Source: Jeotgalicoccus sp.
GTDB taxonomy: Bacteria > Bacillota > Bacilli > Staphylococcales > Salinicoccaceae
Direction: 5' to 3'
Length of the DNA: 64,000 bases
NCBI GenBank assembly: GCA_003513765.1
Contig: DONT01000006.1
Span: 50,333-114,332 of the forward strand
Below are positions 35,922-45,365 of this stretch, piece after piece; position 1 is the stretch's first letter; every line of letters starts with the position of its first letter. Below the pieces are notes generated by a model. The model worked only from the letters and a program-made list of their open reading frames with translations, did not search any database and was not told the origin of the DNA. A program made the translations under genes and the position numbers.

Positions 35922-36644
35922 GTGACTAAAATAATTGCTTCACTGCAGGATGCTGATAAAAAAATTTTCTTTAATCAGGTGCTGACTGATATTAATTTAA
36001 CTGTTAAAGCCGGAGAAATAGTTGGACTGATCGGCCCGGAGGAATCCGGCAAGACAACGTGTCTCCGCTGCCTGATTGGTATGGAGGACTTAACAGACGG
36101 AAAAGCACATGTGCTGGATGAACAGATGCCGAAGCGGAAAATGCTGAGTAAGATTGGCTATATGGGCCAGGAAGCAGCAATTTACGGAACGATGACAGCG
36201 CATGAGAATATGGTGTTTTTCGGCAAACTGAAAAACCTTAAAGGACAAGAACTTAAAAGCGAAATCGATAAAAACCTCAAGCTGGTTGGACTGCATGAAA
36301 CTGGGAGTAACAAGGTATCGAAGTTTTCAGGGGACATGAAGCGGAGACTGTCACTGGCTATTGCTTTGCTTGGCAGACCTAAATTGATTGTGCTGGATGA
36401 GCCCGGGGCAGGGATTAATCCAGAGCTGAGATTGTCGGTATGGAATCATCTGAGGACGCTCGCAGATGAAGGTGCGGGCATTATCGCAGCAGCTCAAGGG
36501 ATGAGCGGAGTCGAACAATACGATAGAGTGGTGCTTCTTAATAAGGGCAGAATAGTGGCAGCAGGGCGGCCTGAAGCATTGATGAATGAATATAAAGCAG
36601 CTTCAATCGAAGAAGTGTTCATAAATATGGAGGCGGTTACATGA
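35922..36644 (+). CDS. ABC transporter ATP-binding protein with atypical motifs
   Basis: 240 residues from GTG 35922 (AAAGG 11 bp upstream). A longer frame starts inside the tRNA terminator and is not credible. Walker A is GPEESGKTT instead of GPNGAGKTT, the signature is FSGDMKRRL instead of LSGGQ, and Walker B is LIVLDEPGAGINPE. The switch His in the usual STH is replaced: the region reads GIIAAAQGMSGVE. It pairs with the ABC-2 permease gene overlapping by 4 bp. Loss of the switch His suggests altered ATPase cycling. Confidence 0.8.
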   Translation: MTKIIASLQDADKKIFFNQVLTDINLTVKAGEIVGLIGPEESGKTTCLRCLIGMEDLTDGKAHVLDEQMPKRKMLSKIGYMGQEAAIYGTMTAHENMVFFGKLKNLKGQELKSEIDKNLKLVGLHETGSNKVSKFSGDMKRRLSLAIALLGRPKLIVLDEPGAGINPELRLSVWNHLRTLADEGAGIIAAAQGMSGVEQYDRVVLLNKGRIVAAGRPEALMNEYKAASIEEVFINMEAVT

Positions 36645-37717
36645 CGGGGGTCGGGACAATTGCTGTGCAGACATTCAGGAGTATGCTCGGTAATATTAAA
36701 ATGCTGCTGTGGGTTCTGTTGGCGCCGCTCGTTGTCATTACGCTGATGTATCTGGTTTTCGATGTGAAAAATGAAACGGATATACGTATAGGCGTGCCGG
36801 ATACGATGGACCCGACCTTTACAGAAGGACTGCCGGAAGATGTGGAAGTTCTGACCTATGAACTGACACCGGTGCTTGACACACTGCTCGATACCCATGA
36901 ACTGGACGCCTTTGTCAGCATGGAAGACAAGGGACTTAATGTCACTTATAAAAATGAAGACCCGCCGAAAACAGCTGCTGCAGAACAGGCGGTTGAGACA
37001 GGTGTCCGTGCTGTGGAGGATGAAAGACTGAAGGGAATTATGGCAGCCCTGCCGGAAGAGGCGGAGATTCCTAAGATTGAAATTGAAACATCTTTTCTAT
37101 ACGGTGATTCAGCAAGTACGTTTTTTGAAAAAATGTTCCCGATACTGACAGGTCTGGTGCTGTTTTTCTTTGTGATGGTATTTACCTGTCTTACACTGTT
37201 CCGGGAGCGCTCGTCAGGTACGCTGGAACGGGTGCTGGCTACATCAATCAGACGGAGTGAGGTGATTCTCGGTTATTTAACGGGACTCGGTCTGTTTATC
37301 CTGCTGGAAACAGTACTGCTGGTGCTGTATGCGATTTACCTGCTGGATGTAACGATTGCCGGGAGTATGATATGGGTGTTTGTCATTTATATACTGGTCT
37401 CATTCAGCGGTGCTGCGGCGGGTATGCTGATTGCGCTGCTGTCGAAAAGCGAAGTCCGTATGATGGTGCTGATTCTTTTAGTCACTGTGCCGCAGATATT
37501 TCTATCGGGATTAATTCCTTTTGACTATATTGGAGACTGGTTTAATAACATCGGCTATGGATTTCCGCTGAGATATGCGGGAGACGCGCTGACGGAAGTA
37601 ATGATTAAAGGAAACAGCTGGTCGTATATTTGGAATGAACTGCTGGCTTTAGCACTGTTCATTATTGGCTTTACGGTGCTGAGTATTTTAGGGCTGAAGA
37701 AACACCGGAGAGTGTAA
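36641..37717 (+). CDS. ABC-2 type exporter permease (YhgE/NatB-like with large outer loop)
   Basis: 358 residues: one N-terminal helix, about 130 residues of extracytoplasmic domain (to roughly residue 155), then five helices. FRERSSGTLERVLATSIRRSE is the characteristic ABC-2 motif and NIGYGFPLRYAGDALTEV lies near the end. It overlaps the ATPase gene by ATGA. Probably exports a drug or lipid; substrate unknown. Confidence 0.85.
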   Translation: MTGVGTIAVQTFRSMLGNIKMLLWVLLAPLVVITLMYLVFDVKNETDIRIGVPDTMDPTFTEGLPEDVEVLTYELTPVLDTLLDTHELDAFVSMEDKGLNVTYKNEDPPKTAAAEQAVETGVRAVEDERLKGIMAALPEEAEIPKIEIETSFLYGDSASTFFEKMFPILTGLVLFFFVMVFTCLTLFRERSSGTLERVLATSIRRSEVILGYLTGLGLFILLETVLLVLYAIYLLDVTIAGSMIWVFVIYILVSFSGAAAGMLIALLSKSEVRMMVLILLVTVPQIFLSGLIPFDYIGDWFNNIGYGFPLRYAGDALTEVMIKGNSWSYIWNELLALALFIIGFTVLSILGLKKHRRV

Positions 37718-37739
37718 ACTTTTTAAAAGGACTGATTGA

Positions 37740-38120
37740 ATGATAAAAAAACTGGCGAACGTCATGCTGTATGTGCAAGATATCGATATGGCGGTGGACT
37801 TCTGGACGAATCAATTGGGCTTTACGGTGAAAGAAAAACTGGATCTGATGGAGAACTATAAAGGATATGAAGTGGCGTCGGATGCTGAATCAGAAACGAC
37901 GATCGTGATGTTTCCGTTGGAATTTATCGAGAAATACAGTCCGGAAGTGAGCAGGGAAACGCCGTCATTAATGTTTGAAGTGGAGAATATTGAAGCGGTG
38001 TATGAAGAGCTGAAAGAAAAAGGCGTGAATGTCGGAGAACTGGTGGAGATACCGGGAATGAAGACGTTTAACTTTAACGACGGGCAGGAAAATTACTTTG
38101 CGGTGAGTGAAGCGGTTTAA
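37740..38120 (+). CDS. VOC-superfamily (glyoxalase/bleomycin resistance) protein
   Basis: 126 residues with the paired beta-alpha-beta-beta-beta fold: ANVMLYVQDIDMAVDFWTNQ at the start and the second half from PSLMFEVENIEAVYEELKEK. His is absent from the first metal position (VMLYV), so binding rather than classical glyoxalase activity may apply. It lies 22 bp after the exporter gene and 15 bp before a GNAT gene, probably in the same transcript. Confidence 0.8.
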   Translation: MIKKLANVMLYVQDIDMAVDFWTNQLGFTVKEKLDLMENYKGYEVASDAESETTIVMFPLEFIEKYSPEVSRETPSLMFEVENIEAVYEELKEKGVNVGELVEIPGMKTFNFNDGQENYFAVSEAV

Positions 38121-38135
38121 CAGGGGACTGATAAA

Positions 38136-38585
38136 TTGGTTGAATTTGTTGAGATAAATGAAGAGAACTATGAAACGGTGTTGAAGCTGAAAGTAACAGA
38201 CGAGCAGAACGAAGCGAAATATATTGCGCCGAATGTGAGATCGATTGCGGATGCGTATCTGTACCGGGAAGCAGGAGATGTGTTTCCGTATGCGGTGCAG
38301 GATGGTGAAACGGTGGTAGGATTTGTGCTGCTGGATGAAGACGAGGAAGAAAAAGAATTAATGATTTGGCGGATGATGGTGGATAAGGACTATCAGGGTA
38401 AAGGATACGGCAAAGCGATTGTGGAGAAAGTGATAGAGCAATTTGAAGCGGACAGCAGGTTTGATGTGCTCATTGCGGATTATATTAAAGGCAATGATGT
38501 GATGGGCAAGCTGCTGAAATCACTTGGATTTGAATATGGTGAGTTTGATGCAGTGAATAATGAATATGTGATGGAATATAAATGA
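38136..38585 (+). CDS. GNAT-family acetyltransferase
   Basis: 149 residues. The acetyl-CoA site is seen in MMVDKDYQGKGYGKAIVEKV (motif A, Q-x-x-G-x-G), and MGKLLKSLGFEYGEFD forms motif B. Related to spermidine N-acetyltransferases by the opening FVEINEENYETVLKLKV. The start is TTG 38136, 9 bp after AGGGG. It is the last gene before base composition falls sharply. Confidence 0.82.
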   Translation: MVEFVEINEENYETVLKLKVTDEQNEAKYIAPNVRSIADAYLYREAGDVFPYAVQDGETVVGFVLLDEDEEEKELMIWRMMVDKDYQGKGYGKAIVEKVIEQFEADSRFDVLIADYIKGNDVMGKLLKSLGFEYGEFDAVNNEYVMEYK

Positions 38586-38841
38586 TTTCAAGATATCTAA
38601 TTAGATGTACATTGGGATAATGGCCTTTATAAAAATACTTAAAAAATGTTTTTATGAATATTTATACAATAATTATCGTTAAAAATGTAATGGTGCAAAG
38701 GAAGAGATTGTTACCTTAATATATGATATATTTAATAATATATATATAAATTGATAGTAATTATTTATGGAAGAGTATTTAAAAAATGTGAATTTTGCAT
38801 AAATATTACTCTATTAGTATTTAGAAAAAGGGTGTTTACAA

Positions 38842-39975
38842 GTGAAGGTATTATCACTATTTTCCAATATTGGAGTAGCTGAAGCTAGATTAAATGAACT
38901 TAATATAGATGTAGTTATAGCAAATGAACTTATCGAGAGAAGGGCTAAGCTTTACAATGAGATTTACCCAGAAACGAAGATGATAATTGGTGATATCAAA
39001 GATAAACTAGTATTTGATTCTATCGTGAAAGAGAGTATAGAAGAGAATATTGATATTATTATGGCTACTCCTCCATGCCAAGGAATGAGTACAGTGGGTA
39101 CAAAAAAGAAAGACGATGATAGGAATACATTAATCTTGCCTGTATTAGAAATGATTAAAACTATAAAGCCTAAACATGTATTTTTAGAGAATGTACCTGG
39201 ATTCCTTAAAACGGAGATTTTGGTTAATGAAAAATGGATTTTGATTATTGATTTAATAAAAGAAGTACTTTCTCAAGAGTATCATATAGAAGTCAATATA
39301 TTAAACTCAAGAGATTATGGTGTTCCTCAGTCAAGGGAACGGGCAATTATACTTTTAAGTAGAAAAGATAAAAATGTGAAACATTGGTTATCACCTGTAG
39401 AATATATGCAAGAGATTACTATGGAGGATGCTATAGGGAAACTCCCTTCTGTCGATCCTATATTAAAAGACGTTTCTGATGAAGAACTTAATGATATCTT
39501 CCCTCAGTTTCACCAAAAATTAGAAGAAGCAAAAAAATTTTCAAAATGGCATGTACCACCTGTACATATTAAGAGACAAGTGCAAGCAATGATGTATACA
39601 CCGACAGGTAAGACGGCATTTGATAATGAGAAATATTACCCTAAAAAAGAAAATGGAGACCCAGTTAAAGGCTATAGAAACACATATAAAAGACAAAATT
39701 GGGATACACCTGCCTACACAATTACAATGGATAATCGTAAGATATCATCTCAGAACAATGTTCATCCGGGGAGATATATTGGAAAGAACAGTAAAGGAGA
39801 AAGAATGTATTCTGACGCTAGAGCTCTAACTATATATGAAATAATGAAAATAACTTCTCTTCCAGATGACTGGAATTTACCTGACGATGTACCTGAAGCA
39901 TTTCTCAGGTCTGTTATAGGAGAAGGAATTCCTCCTTTATTTGTAAAAACAATATTTGAAAAGTTGGTTGAATAA
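38842..39975 (+). CDS. C5-cytosine DNA methyltransferase 1 of a LlaJI-type system
   Basis: 377 residues. Motif I is LSLFSNIGVAEARL, motif IV is MATPPCQGMS with Cys79 as nucleophile, motif VI is FLENVPGF, motif VIII is RDYGVPQSRERAIIL. It methylates cytosine at C5 in one strand of the recognition site. It is homologous throughout to the next gene. Two such methyltransferases are needed for an asymmetric site, as in LlaJI (GACGC in Lactococcus); the site here is unknown. GTG start after AAAAAGG. Very AT-rich compared with genes upstream. Confidence 0.93.
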   Translation: MKVLSLFSNIGVAEARLNELNIDVVIANELIERRAKLYNEIYPETKMIIGDIKDKLVFDSIVKESIEENIDIIMATPPCQGMSTVGTKKKDDDRNTLILPVLEMIKTIKPKHVFLENVPGFLKTEILVNEKWILIIDLIKEVLSQEYHIEVNILNSRDYGVPQSRERAIILLSRKDKNVKHWLSPVEYMQEITMEDAIGKLPSVDPILKDVSDEELNDIFPQFHQKLEEAKKFSKWHVPPVHIKRQVQAMMYTPTGKTAFDNEKYYPKKENGDPVKGYRNTYKRQNWDTPAYTITMDNRKISSQNNVHPGRYIGKNSKGERMYSDARALTIYEIMKITSLPDDWNLPDDVPEAFLRSVIGEGIPPLFVKTIFEKLVE

Positions 39976-39976
39976 G

Positions 39977-41131
39977 ATGATGAAACTAAAAGGAGTCTCT
40001 CTTTTTTCGAACGTAGGGATAGCAGAAGCTAAATTGAACAAGTTAAATGTTGAAATGGTATTAGCTAATGAGATAGATGAAAGAAGAGCTAAATTTTATA
40101 AAGATATATATCCTGAAACAGATATGATATTGGGTGATATCACTAAACCTGAAATTAGAACGGAAATCATTTTAAAAGCGATTAACTACGATGTAGATTT
40201 CATAATGGCTACACCACCATGCCAAGGGATGAGTGTAGCGGGAAAAAGAGATCCATTAGATGAGAGAAACCAGCTAATATCTTATGGTGTGGAAGTTATT
40301 AAAGCTATAGAACCTAAATTTATTTTATTAGAAAACGTCCCTCGTCAATTAGTCACTGATATAAAAGTGGATGATAAACTGATGAGAATACCTGATTATA
40401 TAAAGTATGAACTTGGTGAGAAATATAATATAAATGAAGAAAGAATGATTAAAGCTATGGATCATAACGTTCCACAGATGAGGGAGCGTAATATATTTTT
40501 ATTAGTAAGGAAAGATCTTGGTTTTACATGGGAACCACCAGAGAAAAAACCAAGAATACCTCTCAGTGAAGCATTTAAAAATGTGCCCTCGTTAGATCCA
40601 TTGTTAAGAGAAGGAGAAGCATTTACGATAGAGAAATTTCCAGACTTTAAAGAGAAAAAGGAAATTGGTCTAAGTGTCTCGAAATGGCATTATCCCCCCA
40701 CACATTCCTGGAAGCAAGTGAAATGGATGATGCATACACCAAGTGCGAAGTCGGCAATTTATAATGAGAAATATTATCCTGTCAAAGATGACGGGCAACA
40801 TATAAAAGCACATCATAACCATTATCGTAGATTAAATTGGGAAACACCTGGGAGAACACTTACACAAAATAACGGGGTTATTTCCTCTTTAGCGTGTGTT
40901 CACCCAGGACATTATCTTGGAGAGAATGATGAAGGATTACCTGTATATTCCGATCCGAGAGTATTATCTATCTATGAATTATTGATTGTTTCATCACTAC
41001 CGCTAGATTGGCCTATTCCAGAATGGGCGAATGAAAGATTTATTCGACAAGTTATTGGGGAAGGGATTCCTTCCAACTTAGTTTTTGAATTATTTAAAGA
41101 ATTGATGAACCTTTTGAAGGTATCTGAATAA
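39977..41131 (+). CDS. C5-cytosine DNA methyltransferase 2 of a LlaJI-type system
   Basis: 384 residues. Motif I is VSLFSNVGIAEAKL, motif IV is MATPPCQGMSVAG with Cys82, motif VI is LLENVPRQL and motif VIII is MDHNVPQMRERNIFLL. A 1-bp gap follows methyltransferase 1. The pair share order and most motifs, so they arose by duplication and probably now serve opposite strands. ATG 39977 is preferred over 39956, which lies inside the previous gene. Confidence 0.93.
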   Translation: MMKLKGVSLFSNVGIAEAKLNKLNVEMVLANEIDERRAKFYKDIYPETDMILGDITKPEIRTEIILKAINYDVDFIMATPPCQGMSVAGKRDPLDERNQLISYGVEVIKAIEPKFILLENVPRQLVTDIKVDDKLMRIPDYIKYELGEKYNINEERMIKAMDHNVPQMRERNIFLLVRKDLGFTWEPPEKKPRIPLSEAFKNVPSLDPLLREGEAFTIEKFPDFKEKKEIGLSVSKWHYPPTHSWKQVKWMMHTPSAKSAIYNEKYYPVKDDGQHIKAHHNHYRRLNWETPGRTLTQNNGVISSLACVHPGHYLGENDEGLPVYSDPRVLSIYELLIVSSLPLDWPIPEWANERFIRQVIGEGIPSNLVFELFKELMNLLKVSE

Positions 41132-41144
41132 GATTGGAGTAATT

Positions 41145-42782
41145 ATGAGTAAATTAGCTATACCAAAACATACTTCAGATGTAACAGAGATACATTCGGC
41201 CTTAAGTGTATATGATAAATATCATGGGAAATGGCTAGAGAATAAACAATTTGTAGAAGAAATAAAATTACTAATTGGAGACGGGCAATATCCTTCTAGC
41301 TACAATAAAAAATATCAAATTCCATGGTATTTTGGTTTTATAGAAGCTCATAAGAATGATGTTAAACTGAAAAGAATAACCCATATAGGTAGTGTGTTTT
41401 TAAATAATATAGACAGAAATGAGATTTTAGCATTTGAACTTTTATTAAGTAATTTGGAAACTATCAACCAAGGTAAGAATAATTTAGCTACAAAAACTAG
41501 TGATTCTTTTATAGAGCCGATAAATTTATTCCTTAGATTAATTGTTGATTTAGAAGGTCTTAATCATTCAGAGTTTACTTATTCAATTACCTTGATTAGC
41601 GAATATGAAAAATCATACGAAGAGGTTAAATTAGAATTGACTTCGAATAGATCTGATGAGAACTTCAGATATACAAATGATTTATTTATCACTGGAGATT
41701 ATAAGGATAACAAACCGATAATGTATTTAGAAAAAATCGGGTTTCTTAATAAAACACATGATAACTATTATTTACTCTCCAATCTTGTAAAGAGCAACTT
41801 TTTAACGAGGATCAAGAGCCTGAAAATTTTTAACGAGGAAATTCCACGGGTAGATGTGCAGTCTATAACAGGAGCAAATAATATTTTATATTATGGTGTG
41901 CCAGGTAGTGGGAAAAGTTATAAAGTCAATCAGGATTATAAGGATTATCAAACAAGATTAGAAAGAGTAGTTTTTCACCCCGAATATCATAATGGAGATT
42001 TTATAGGACAAATCCTCCCGGTAATAGAAGAAGATGATGATGAGAGAGAAAAGCTATTATATAAATTCGTTCCTGGTCCTTTTACGAGAATGTTAAAAAA
42101 AGCAGTTAATAAACCTGAAGAAAAACATGTATTGATAATTGAAGAATTGAATCGCGGTAATGCCCCATCGATTTTTGGAGAAGTTTTTCAGTTATTAGAT
42201 AGAGACGAAGAGGGCAGAAGTCGATATAGTATAAGTAATTATGATATTGCGCAAGAAGTTTTTGGAAATCCAAATATACCGTTGGTTATCCCTTCGAACC
42301 TAGAAATCGTTGCAACTATGAATACATCTGATCAAAATATCTTTACTTTAGATACAGCCTTTCAAAGAAGATGGCAGATGACGAATGTGAAGAATGACAT
42401 TAGAAAAGCACAACATAGTTCGATTGAGATACTAGATACGAAGGTGACATGGGAGAAGTTCCATACTGCTATAAATGAAAAGATATTAGAACATAATGAT
42501 GTTATGAACAGCCTAGAAGATAAAAGATTAGGTATTTATTTTATTTCTGATGAAGACCTAGAAGACGATTCGAGGCTTCTGGCAGAAGCCGAAAAAATGG
42601 AGAGTGTACTGGAACATACTTTGTTCGGTGACAAAGTAATAAAATACCTATGGGATGATGTGTTTAGGTTCAATAGAGACAGTATATTTAAAGATTCTTT
42701 TAAAAGTATTGAAGAAGTGTTAGAAGTTTTCCATAAGAGTGAATGCCAAGAACGATTTGAAATATTTAACTTTAAGATTTAA
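41145..42782 (+). CDS. McrB-like AAA+ NTPase subunit (R1) of a LlaJI-type restriction enzyme
   Basis: 545 residues. The N-terminal ~240 have no clear family. Walker A is YYGVPGSGKSYK (about 249-260), Walker B is HVLIIEELNRGNAPSIFGEV, and MNTSDQNIFTLDTAFQRRW is the sensor/arginine-finger region of the McrB family. In LlaJI, R1 is the NTP-dependent motor subunit that works with R2. The start is 13 bp after methyltransferase 2, with TTGGAG before ATG. Confidence 0.92.
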   Translation: MSKLAIPKHTSDVTEIHSALSVYDKYHGKWLENKQFVEEIKLLIGDGQYPSSYNKKYQIPWYFGFIEAHKNDVKLKRITHIGSVFLNNIDRNEILAFELLLSNLETINQGKNNLATKTSDSFIEPINLFLRLIVDLEGLNHSEFTYSITLISEYEKSYEEVKLELTSNRSDENFRYTNDLFITGDYKDNKPIMYLEKIGFLNKTHDNYYLLSNLVKSNFLTRIKSLKIFNEEIPRVDVQSITGANNILYYGVPGSGKSYKVNQDYKDYQTRLERVVFHPEYHNGDFIGQILPVIEEDDDEREKLLYKFVPGPFTRMLKKAVNKPEEKHVLIIEELNRGNAPSIFGEVFQLLDRDEEGRSRYSISNYDIAQEVFGNPNIPLVIPSNLEIVATMNTSDQNIFTLDTAFQRRWQMTNVKNDIRKAQHSSIEILDTKVTWEKFHTAINEKILEHNDVMNSLEDKRLGIYFISDEDLEDDSRLLAEAEKMESVLEHTLFGDKVIKYLWDDVFRFNRDSIFKDSFKSIEEVLEVFHKSECQERFEIFNFKI

Positions 42783-42793
42783 AGGGTGATAAT

Positions 42794-43993
42794 ATGAATG
42801 ATGAAGTTCGAGAATATTGCTCTGTTAATACAAATATAAAAGAAGATAACTTTGTAGGAATAAAAGTTGAGGATAATAAATTTTCAATCCATTTCCCACT
42901 TGGCTATGGGCTAGGAGATACTACATTTGATGTAATAAAGGATGTCGAATTACTATTCAAGGTTTTAAGAAGATATGGAAGGAAAGATGGTATGTCGAAA
43001 TCAGGTTTTTCAGAGACTAACCTTGTTGAGAGACTACCGTTATATTCGTATTTAGATATCTATAAGTACTTTTTAAAGTTTGGTTATTTCCAAGAAACTG
43101 AAGATATTTTTCAAAGGAATGGCTCTGGGAAAACCATGTGGGATAAAACAATAAAATTGAATACACCATATAAAAGTGGTGATGAATATTATTACTTTGA
43201 CTTCATTAAACAAAAAAAAGATATAGATCATGATCATATTATAACTAATATCCATAAATACTGTTTAAATGAAGCATATAATAAAATTGGTTGGCTTTAT
43301 AACATGGTTATACCAGAAAAACCAAAAAGTAAAATAAATATAGAAATAATGATTATAGAGTTAAATAAAAGAATCAAAAACACATTTAAAACAGTAGATA
43401 AAGAACTATTTAAAAATCTTAAAAATATATTAATGTCTTTAGACTTCTCTGCAAATAGTTTATTGGAATATGGCACATATCATTTTGAATATGTTTGGGA
43501 AAATATGATTGATGATGTTTTAGGAGAAAAAGACAAGGAGAATTACTTCCCCCGGACATCATGGGAGATATTGGATATGGGACCGAAACATAACAGAGTA
43601 CTAGAACCAGATACCATATTTAAAGACGACGATTTTATTGTAGTGATAGACGCAAAATATTATCGTTATTCTGAAACAGATAAACTAAATGACTTACCTG
43701 CATCATCATCAATTAATAAACAAATAACATACGGTGAGTATGTACATAATAAGTATAAAAATATGACTGTATATAGTGCGTTCTTATTACCAGCAAATAA
43801 TGATTTCTTAAATTTATTTGGAGTTGCTAGAGCTGATTGGAAATCAAATCAAAATACATATGAAGAAATATTAGGTGTTTTTATGGATATTAAGTTATTG
43901 ATGAAAAACTATATTAATTCTAGTAATGAAATAAAAGACAAATTCATTGATAATATAAAAGAAATGTATGAACAAAAAAATTCAAAAAAATGA
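42794..43993 (+). CDS. LlaJI-family restriction endonuclease subunit (R2)
   Basis: 399 residues. The C-terminal half has a PD-(D/E)XK nuclease core: LEPDTIFKDDDFIVVIDAKYY gives Asp and then D-A-K with the right spacing. The N-terminal part (VEDNKFSIHFPLGYGLGD) is typical of LlaJI R2 proteins, the equivalent of McrC plus nuclease. It needs R1 for cleavage. A single line of the gene (43201-43260) is 11/60 GC, against 27/60 in a line of argS. A terminator follows. Confidence 0.92.
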   Translation: MNDEVREYCSVNTNIKEDNFVGIKVEDNKFSIHFPLGYGLGDTTFDVIKDVELLFKVLRRYGRKDGMSKSGFSETNLVERLPLYSYLDIYKYFLKFGYFQETEDIFQRNGSGKTMWDKTIKLNTPYKSGDEYYYFDFIKQKKDIDHDHIITNIHKYCLNEAYNKIGWLYNMVIPEKPKSKINIEIMIIELNKRIKNTFKTVDKELFKNLKNILMSLDFSANSLLEYGTYHFEYVWENMIDDVLGEKDKENYFPRTSWEILDMGPKHNRVLEPDTIFKDDDFIVVIDAKYYRYSETDKLNDLPASSSINKQITYGEYVHNKYKNMTVYSAFLLPANNDFLNLFGVARADWKSNQNTYEEILGVFMDIKLLMKNYINSSNEIKDKFIDNIKEMYEQKNSKK

Positions 43994-44021
43994 TACTGTA
44001 ATTTCATCATTAATGACTATA

Positions 44022-44058
44022 TAAAAAAGAGTAGACGAAAATGTCAACTCTTTTTTAT
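44022..44058 (+). terminator. Bidirectional terminator
   Basis: AAAAAAGAGTAGAC pairs with GTCAACTCTTTTTT with one mismatch. It separates the restriction operon from the convergent HNH operon. Confidence 0.8.
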
Positions 44059-44154
44059 TATTTTACACATACTAAGGCATACAAAACATAATAAGAAATA
44101 GTAGTATACGAGATTATACACTAATCTCGTATACTAATTAGTTGATCAATTATA

Positions 44155-44451
44155 CTATTTACGATATCTTTTCATATAAGATTGTCTGATAATTTTATGT
44201 AATTCATCTATTGGATGACCTTTAATGACTGTCAGTATATACTCACGAGTAAGAATGTGTGTATCATAGATTGGCTTATTTTCATTGAAGTCTTTGAGGA
44301 CCCCCGAGGTACTATTGGACATGGCATAAGATTTAATAATAAATGTCTCTATATTTTTAATTTTATATTCATCAATCAATTCAATATAGTATTGGAGATA
44401 ATCACGTTCTTCTTTGGCTTTAATATAAGTTCTTAATTTAGTATTACTCAC
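44155..44451 (-). CDS. Small protein of unknown function in a defence operon
   Basis: 98 residues, highly charged and mostly helical: KAKEERDYLQYYIELIDEY, then IIKSYAMSNSTSGVLKDF and REYILTVIKGHPIDELHKII. No membrane segment, signal peptide or recognisable motif. It lies 38 bp downstream of the HNH nuclease gene on the same strand and probably ends that transcript. Position suggests a partner, inhibitor or immunity protein, but this is context only. Confidence 0.6.
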   Translation of the reverse strand: MSNTKLRTYIKAKEERDYLQYYIELIDEYKIKNIETFIIKSYAMSNSTSGVLKDFNENKPIYDTHILTREYILTVIKGHPIDELHKIIRQSYMKRYRK

Positions 44452-44489
44452 TGAGATACTCCTTTGATAATTATCGTTCTAATATGAAA

Positions 44490-45365
44490 TTATTTGAAAA
44501 TATACTTTTGATGATAATCTAGATACTCTACCATTTTTTTATTTATCTCTATTTCAAATTCTGTATTCAGGTTTAAAATTTCACGATTAAAGCTATTGAT
44601 GGAATTAGAGACATGAATTTTACCATCTGAATTGAATGTAATTATACCTTTGTCAAAAAGAGCATCATGAGCCGCGCATAATAGTAAACCGTTATTGATG
44701 TCTAATCGTTCAATACTATTACTTTTAGACCATGGTTTGATATGACTCGCAACTAATAATGAAGATATATCACAACCACATAAACAACAGGAATTGTATT
44801 TAGTTAAGAGCCTATCTTTAAAGTATCCTTGCTTTAATCTGACTTTAACAGATGCTTTCGATTCAGTTACAAAGTTTTGTGCTGTTTCTTTTATATATTT
44901 AGTTTCCACATTTTGATCAATATCACAAATAATATGAATAAAATCGTCATTTAAATCTGTTATTAAGCCTAAACCCAGAACTGAGTACATGTTACTTTCT
45001 TTTATAACTATACCTACAGGTATTGAATTATGATAATTGTTTCCTATAGCTAGAATATCCCTAGCTTTTTGAGAATCTAGATTCTTATTAGGCAAATAAT
45101 ATTTAATTTTTACTTTCGACTCTTCGAAATACACTTCATTCTGATAATTATGGGAATCAATTGATATTTTAATAGAAAAAGCATAATCGTATTCTTTAGG
45201 AACATAGACTCCTCTAACCTTGCTAAGTAAATGATGATTAACGTCTACAAATTTATCGGGAGGTTGGTTTAAAAATGTGTGTTGAAATGTAGAGAATGTT
45301 TTACCTTTTAAATAATTAAATTTATCTAGAATTTGTAAATGTATTTTTCTTAAATCATTCATCAC
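44490..45365 (-). CDS. HNH endonuclease, probable restriction enzyme
   Basis: 291 residues. The C-terminal HNH domain has a zinc knuckle (CCLCGCDIS), then ASHIKPWSKSN and NGLLLCAAHDALFDKG, the order found in HNH restriction enzymes. The N-terminal ~180 residues are mixed alpha/beta and presumably recognise DNA. The gene overlaps the XRE gene upstream by 11 bp. No separate methyltransferase accompanies it. Either it uses the methylation laid down by the LlaJI pair, or it attacks modified DNA, or its partner was lost. Confidence 0.8.
   Translation of the reverse strand: MMNDLRKIHLQILDKFNYLKGKTFSTFQHTFLNQPPDKFVDVNHHLLSKVRGVYVPKEYDYAFSIKISIDSHNYQNEVYFEESKVKIKYYLPNKNLDSQKARDILAIGNNYHNSIPVGIVIKESNMYSVLGLGLITDLNDDFIHIICDIDQNVETKYIKETAQNFVTESKASVKVRLKQGYFKDRLLTKYNSCCLCGCDISSLLVASHIKPWSKSNSIERLDINNGLLLCAAHDALFDKGIITFNSDGKIHVSNSINSFNREILNLNTEFEIEINKKMVEYLDYHQKYIFK

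Noticed and set aside
35720..38841. tRNA-Val as the integration site of the AT-rich island
   Set aside because: The 3' end of the tRNA is not repeated further along that I can find, no integrase is present, and about 2.8 kb of host-like genes lie between.
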